From: Aurantiacibacter atlanticus
GTDB lineage: Bacteria; Pseudomonadota; Alphaproteobacteria; Sphingomonadales; Sphingomonadaceae
Assembly (NCBI RefSeq): GCF_001077815.2
Contig: NZ_CP015441.1
Location: forward strand, 1-64,000
Direction of reading: 5' to 3'
Length of the DNA stretch: 64,000 bases
Position 1 is the stretch's first letter; every line of letters starts with the position of its first letter. A program made the position numbers and the translations under genes. Shown here one piece after another: positions 61,886 to 64,000 of this stretch. Under the pieces are notes generated by a model, which saw only the letters and a list, made by a program, of their open reading frames with translations, had not been told where the DNA came from and did not search any database.

Positions 61886-63268
61886 TCAGGTCATGCGCTC
61901 CGGCCGCACCAGCCGGTCGAAGGTCGCTTCGTCCACCAGCCCCAGTTCCAGCGCCGCCTCGCGCAGGGTGAGCCCCTCGGCATGGGCGTGGGAGGCGATT
62001 TTCGCCGCGCTGTCATAGCCAATTTCGGGCGCCAGCGCGGTTACCAGCATCAGCGACTGGTCGACTAGCTGCGCGATCCGTGCGCGGTTAGGTTCGATCC
62101 CCTCCACACAGCGCTCGGCAAAGCTGGCCATGCCGGTGGCGAGCAGGTCTATCGCGCGGATAACTGCAGCACCGATTATCGGTTTGAACACGTTGAGTTC
62201 GAACGCCCCCTGCATGCCGCCGATGGCGACCGCGTGCTGGTTCCCGATCACCTGCGCCGCTACCATGGTCAGCATCTCGCACTGCGACGGATTGACCTTG
62301 CCCGGCATGATCGAGCTTCCCGGCTCGTTGGCCGGCAGGCTCAGTTCACCGAGGCCCGAGCGGGGGCCGGAGGCGAGCCAGCGGATGTCGTTCGCGATCT
62401 TGGTCAGCGAAACGGCAAGGGCACCAAGCGCGCCCGACAGCCGCACCAGAGCATCGTTCGAAGCGAGCGCCTCGAACGGGTTTGGATCCGGCGCGAAGTC
62501 ATATCCCGTCAGGCGCGACAGTTCGGTCGCCATCGCCTTACCGAACCCATCGGGGGCATTGAGACCCGTTCCGACCGCAGTACCGCCCTGCGCCAGCAAC
62601 CTGACGTCTCCCGCGGCGAAGTCGATGGCCGCGCAATTGGCGTCGAGTTGCGCAACATAACCCGAAAACTCCTGCCCGAGCGTTAGCGGGGTGGCATCCT
62701 GCAGATGCGTGCGGCCGATCTTGACCACGCCACCCCATTCCTGCGCCTTGGCATCCAGCGTCGTGCGCAGCCGATCCAGAGCAGGAAGCAGCCGTTCCGC
62801 AAGCGCCCGGGTGGTGGCAATATGCAGCGCGGTCGGAAAACTGTCGTTGGAGGACTGGCTCTGGTTCACGTGGTCATTGGGGTGGACCGGATTCTTGCCA
62901 CCGCGCGTCCCGGTGAGGATCTCGTTGGCACGCCCGGCGATTACCTCGTTCACGTTCATATTGCTGTGCGTCCCGCTGCCGGTCTGCCAGATCGCCAGCG
63001 GGAACTGGTCGTCATGCTGCCCCGCGATCACTTCGCGCGCGGCGGTGGCGATGGCATCGGCCAGATCCGCAGGCAGGCCGTGTGCGCGGTTGACGCGCGA
63101 TGCGGCCAGTTTGACGGTCGCCAGCGCGTGAATGATCTCCAGCGGCATTCGCTCGCGCCCGGCAAAGGGAAAATTGGTCAGGCTGCGCTGCGTCTGCGCG
63201 CCCCAGTAGCAGTTGCCCGGTACGTCAACCGGTCCGAGGCTGTCGCTTTCGGTTCGCGTTTCCTGCAT
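61886..63268 (-). CDS. fumC: Class II fumarate hydratase
   Basis: A 460-aa TCA-cycle enzyme that hydrates fumarate to malate. The superfamily signature GSSIMPGKVNPSQCE carries the catalytic Ser. Other regions are TGSGTHSNMNVNEVIA, NDHVNQSQSSNDSFPTALHI and VKIGRTHLQDATPLTLGQEF. Length and motifs are canonical. It is iron-independent, so it tolerates oxidative stress. It is convergent with the ABM-like gene, 15 bp apart. Confidence 0.97.
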   Translation of the reverse strand: MQETRTESDSLGPVDVPGNCYWGAQTQRSLTNFPFAGRERMPLEIIHALATVKLAASRVNRAHGLPADLADAIATAAREVIAGQHDDQFPLAIWQTGSGTHSNMNVNEVIAGRANEILTGTRGGKNPVHPNDHVNQSQSSNDSFPTALHIATTRALAERLLPALDRLRTTLDAKAQEWGGVVKIGRTHLQDATPLTLGQEFSGYVAQLDANCAAIDFAAGDVRLLAQGGTAVGTGLNAPDGFGKAMATELSRLTGYDFAPDPNPFEALASNDALVRLSGALGALAVSLTKIANDIRWLASGPRSGLGELSLPANEPGSSIMPGKVNPSQCEMLTMVAAQVIGNQHAVAIGGMQGAFELNVFKPIIGAAVIRAIDLLATGMASFAERCVEGIEPNRARIAQLVDQSLMLVTALAPEIGYDSAAKIASHAHAEGLTLREAALELGLVDEATFDRLVRPERMT

Positions 63269-63294
63269 GCCAATCCTTTCTCGAGCCGTTCGCG

Positions 63295-63903
63295 TCAGCC
63301 GGGATAGGGAGACCGTTCCAGCAGCCCGGCGAGATGCGCCGCATTGCCTGCGACCATTGCGGCGGTTTGTGTAACCTTGTCGGGCACGGTGTCGAGATCC
63401 TTGAAATCGACCGATCCCATCGCCTCGCCGACCCAGTAGCAGGCGGCCACGGCCGGAATGGTAAAGCCCACATCGTTGAGCGCCTGAAAGAGCTGCGCCG
63501 AAGAGCAGTGCGCGCCGTCCTCGTTGCCCACGATAGCGGCGACGGCGACCATGGAATAGCTCAGCATGCGCCCTTGGTCGTCGGTCTCGCCAAGAAAGGC
63601 ATCAAGCCGTTCGAGCACGCGTTTGGCGACGCTGCTGACCTGGCCCATCCAGATCGGCCCGCCGAAGATCAGGATATCGTGTTCGAGCAACTCCTCGCGC
63701 AAGGCGGGCCACTCGTCGCCTTCGCCTTCGTCCGACGTGACGCCCGGCTTGATGTCGAGCGAGGCCACTCGGACGGTGCGGGTGACTGCGACCTCGAGTT
63801 CTTCGAAGGCGCCGGACAGAACCGAAATCAGGGCATCGGTGGAAGACTCTTCGTCCGGATCGGACTTGAGCGAACAGTTCAGGGCGAGGGCTCTAAGTGG
63901 CAT
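63295..63903 (-). CDS. NAD(P)H-dependent FMN reductase/flavodoxin-like protein
   Basis: A 202-aa flavodoxin-fold protein. The FMN phosphate-binding loop is ALNCSLKSDPDEESSTDALI, and the ring-binding segment ILIFGGPIWMGQVSSVAKRV resembles NADPH-dependent FMN reductases. The start at 63903 overlaps the end of the upstream gene by 11 bases. An earlier ATG at 63936 would lengthen the overlap. Its electron partner is unknown. It lies 26 bp upstream of fumC on the same strand. Confidence 0.85.
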   Translation of the reverse strand: MPLRALALNCSLKSDPDEESSTDALISVLSGAFEELEVAVTRTVRVASLDIKPGVTSDEGEGDEWPALREELLEHDILIFGGPIWMGQVSSVAKRVLERLDAFLGETDDQGRMLSYSMVAVAAIVGNEDGAHCSSAQLFQALNDVGFTIPAVAACYWVGEAMGSVDFKDLDTVPDKVTQTAAMVAGNAAHLAGLLERSPYPG

Positions 63904-64000
63904 GTCTTCCAATCCCCGCGTCCAGCATTTCGTCATCGACGCGATCGGGGGGCGTTTCCTCGGGGCCCCGATCAGGCTTATCGATGTCGGGTGGGACGGG
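63893..64000 (-). CDS. C-terminal end of an unknown gene (5' part outside window)
   Basis: The minus strand is open from the window edge to a TAG at 63893, giving 35 residues (VPPDIDKPDRGPEETPPDRV, then DDEMLDAGIGRHAT). The Pro/Asp-rich composition suggests a flexible tail. Its overlap with the flavodoxin gene suggests an operon. No family is recognised. Confidence 0.5.
   Translation of the reverse strand, partial: PVPPDIDKPDRGPEETPPDRVDDEMLDAGIGRHAT

Noticed and set aside
1..64000. CRISPR arrays, tRNA or rRNA genes
   Set aside because: No regularly spaced repeat array, cloverleaf or rRNA-like stretch was seen on either strand by eye.

Overview
The window reads as alphaproteobacterial DNA, most likely Sphingomonadales. 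The signs are GC-rich coding bias, a NodT-type RND efflux operon, recombinase-series transposition genes, an Ohr/OhrR pair, and a plasmid RepA beside ParA/ParB. A RepA gene, iterons, parAB and parS together show that the window belongs to, or has captured, a plasmid or chromid replicon. No tRNA, rRNA or CRISPR array was seen.

Layout. (1) 1-1409: the right end of a mobile element with two overlapping tyrosine recombinases. It ends at a perfect 32-bp palindrome that cuts short a methylase/strawberry-notch helicase gene (to 3851). (2) 3915-9440: replicon core, with a Toprim/primase-like gene, repA, an iteron-rich origin, parA, two parS palindromes and parB. (3) 9437-12275: a DUF1612-like gene, another tyrosine recombinase and a broken CPBP protease gene. 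(4) 12511-25439: membrane and stress cargo: NDH-2, a three-gene RND pump with a patatin lipoprotein, a two-HKD phospholipase D protein, an MscS channel and a TetR regulator. (5) 25440-30416: a gene graveyard (histidine kinase, RND and PhyH remnants) around an intact K+ channel and an intact ohr-ohrR operon. (6) 30417-48609: a genomic island with two paralogous pairs of tyrosine recombinases at its left end and right side, a toxin-antitoxin pair, a large leftward operon and an ssb gene. (7) 48927-64000: respiratory and metabolic genes, including a fused CoxA-CoxC oxidase, a CoxB-cytochrome c fusion, cytochromes c and b, CtaG-like assembly protein, pcm and fumC.

The most interesting part is the leftward operon at 33824-44422. 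In transcription order it encodes a beta-class (SPPF) DNA methyltransferase, a phospholipase D-helicase fusion, a 69-aa small protein, a DndD/Rad50-like ATPase with a CxxC hook, a 124-aa protein, a large regulator-like protein and a protein with five tandem 20-aa leucine-rich-type repeats. The regulator-like protein combines an RNA polymerase alpha-CTD-like helix-hairpin-helix, a sigma-70 region 4 and several winged-helix segments, and it is split by an IS3-family insertion. Tight overlaps tie the first genes together. The parts resemble those of Dnd phosphorothioation-type defence (DndD ATPase, restriction helicase, small accessory), but a methyltransferase stands where DndB/C sulfur-transfer genes would be. 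I infer a modification-dependent phage-defence system of unusual composition, possibly inactivated by the IS.

Calls rest on reading motifs and remembered family features. No database search was possible, and start sites were chosen from Shine-Dalgarno spacing and gene overlaps.
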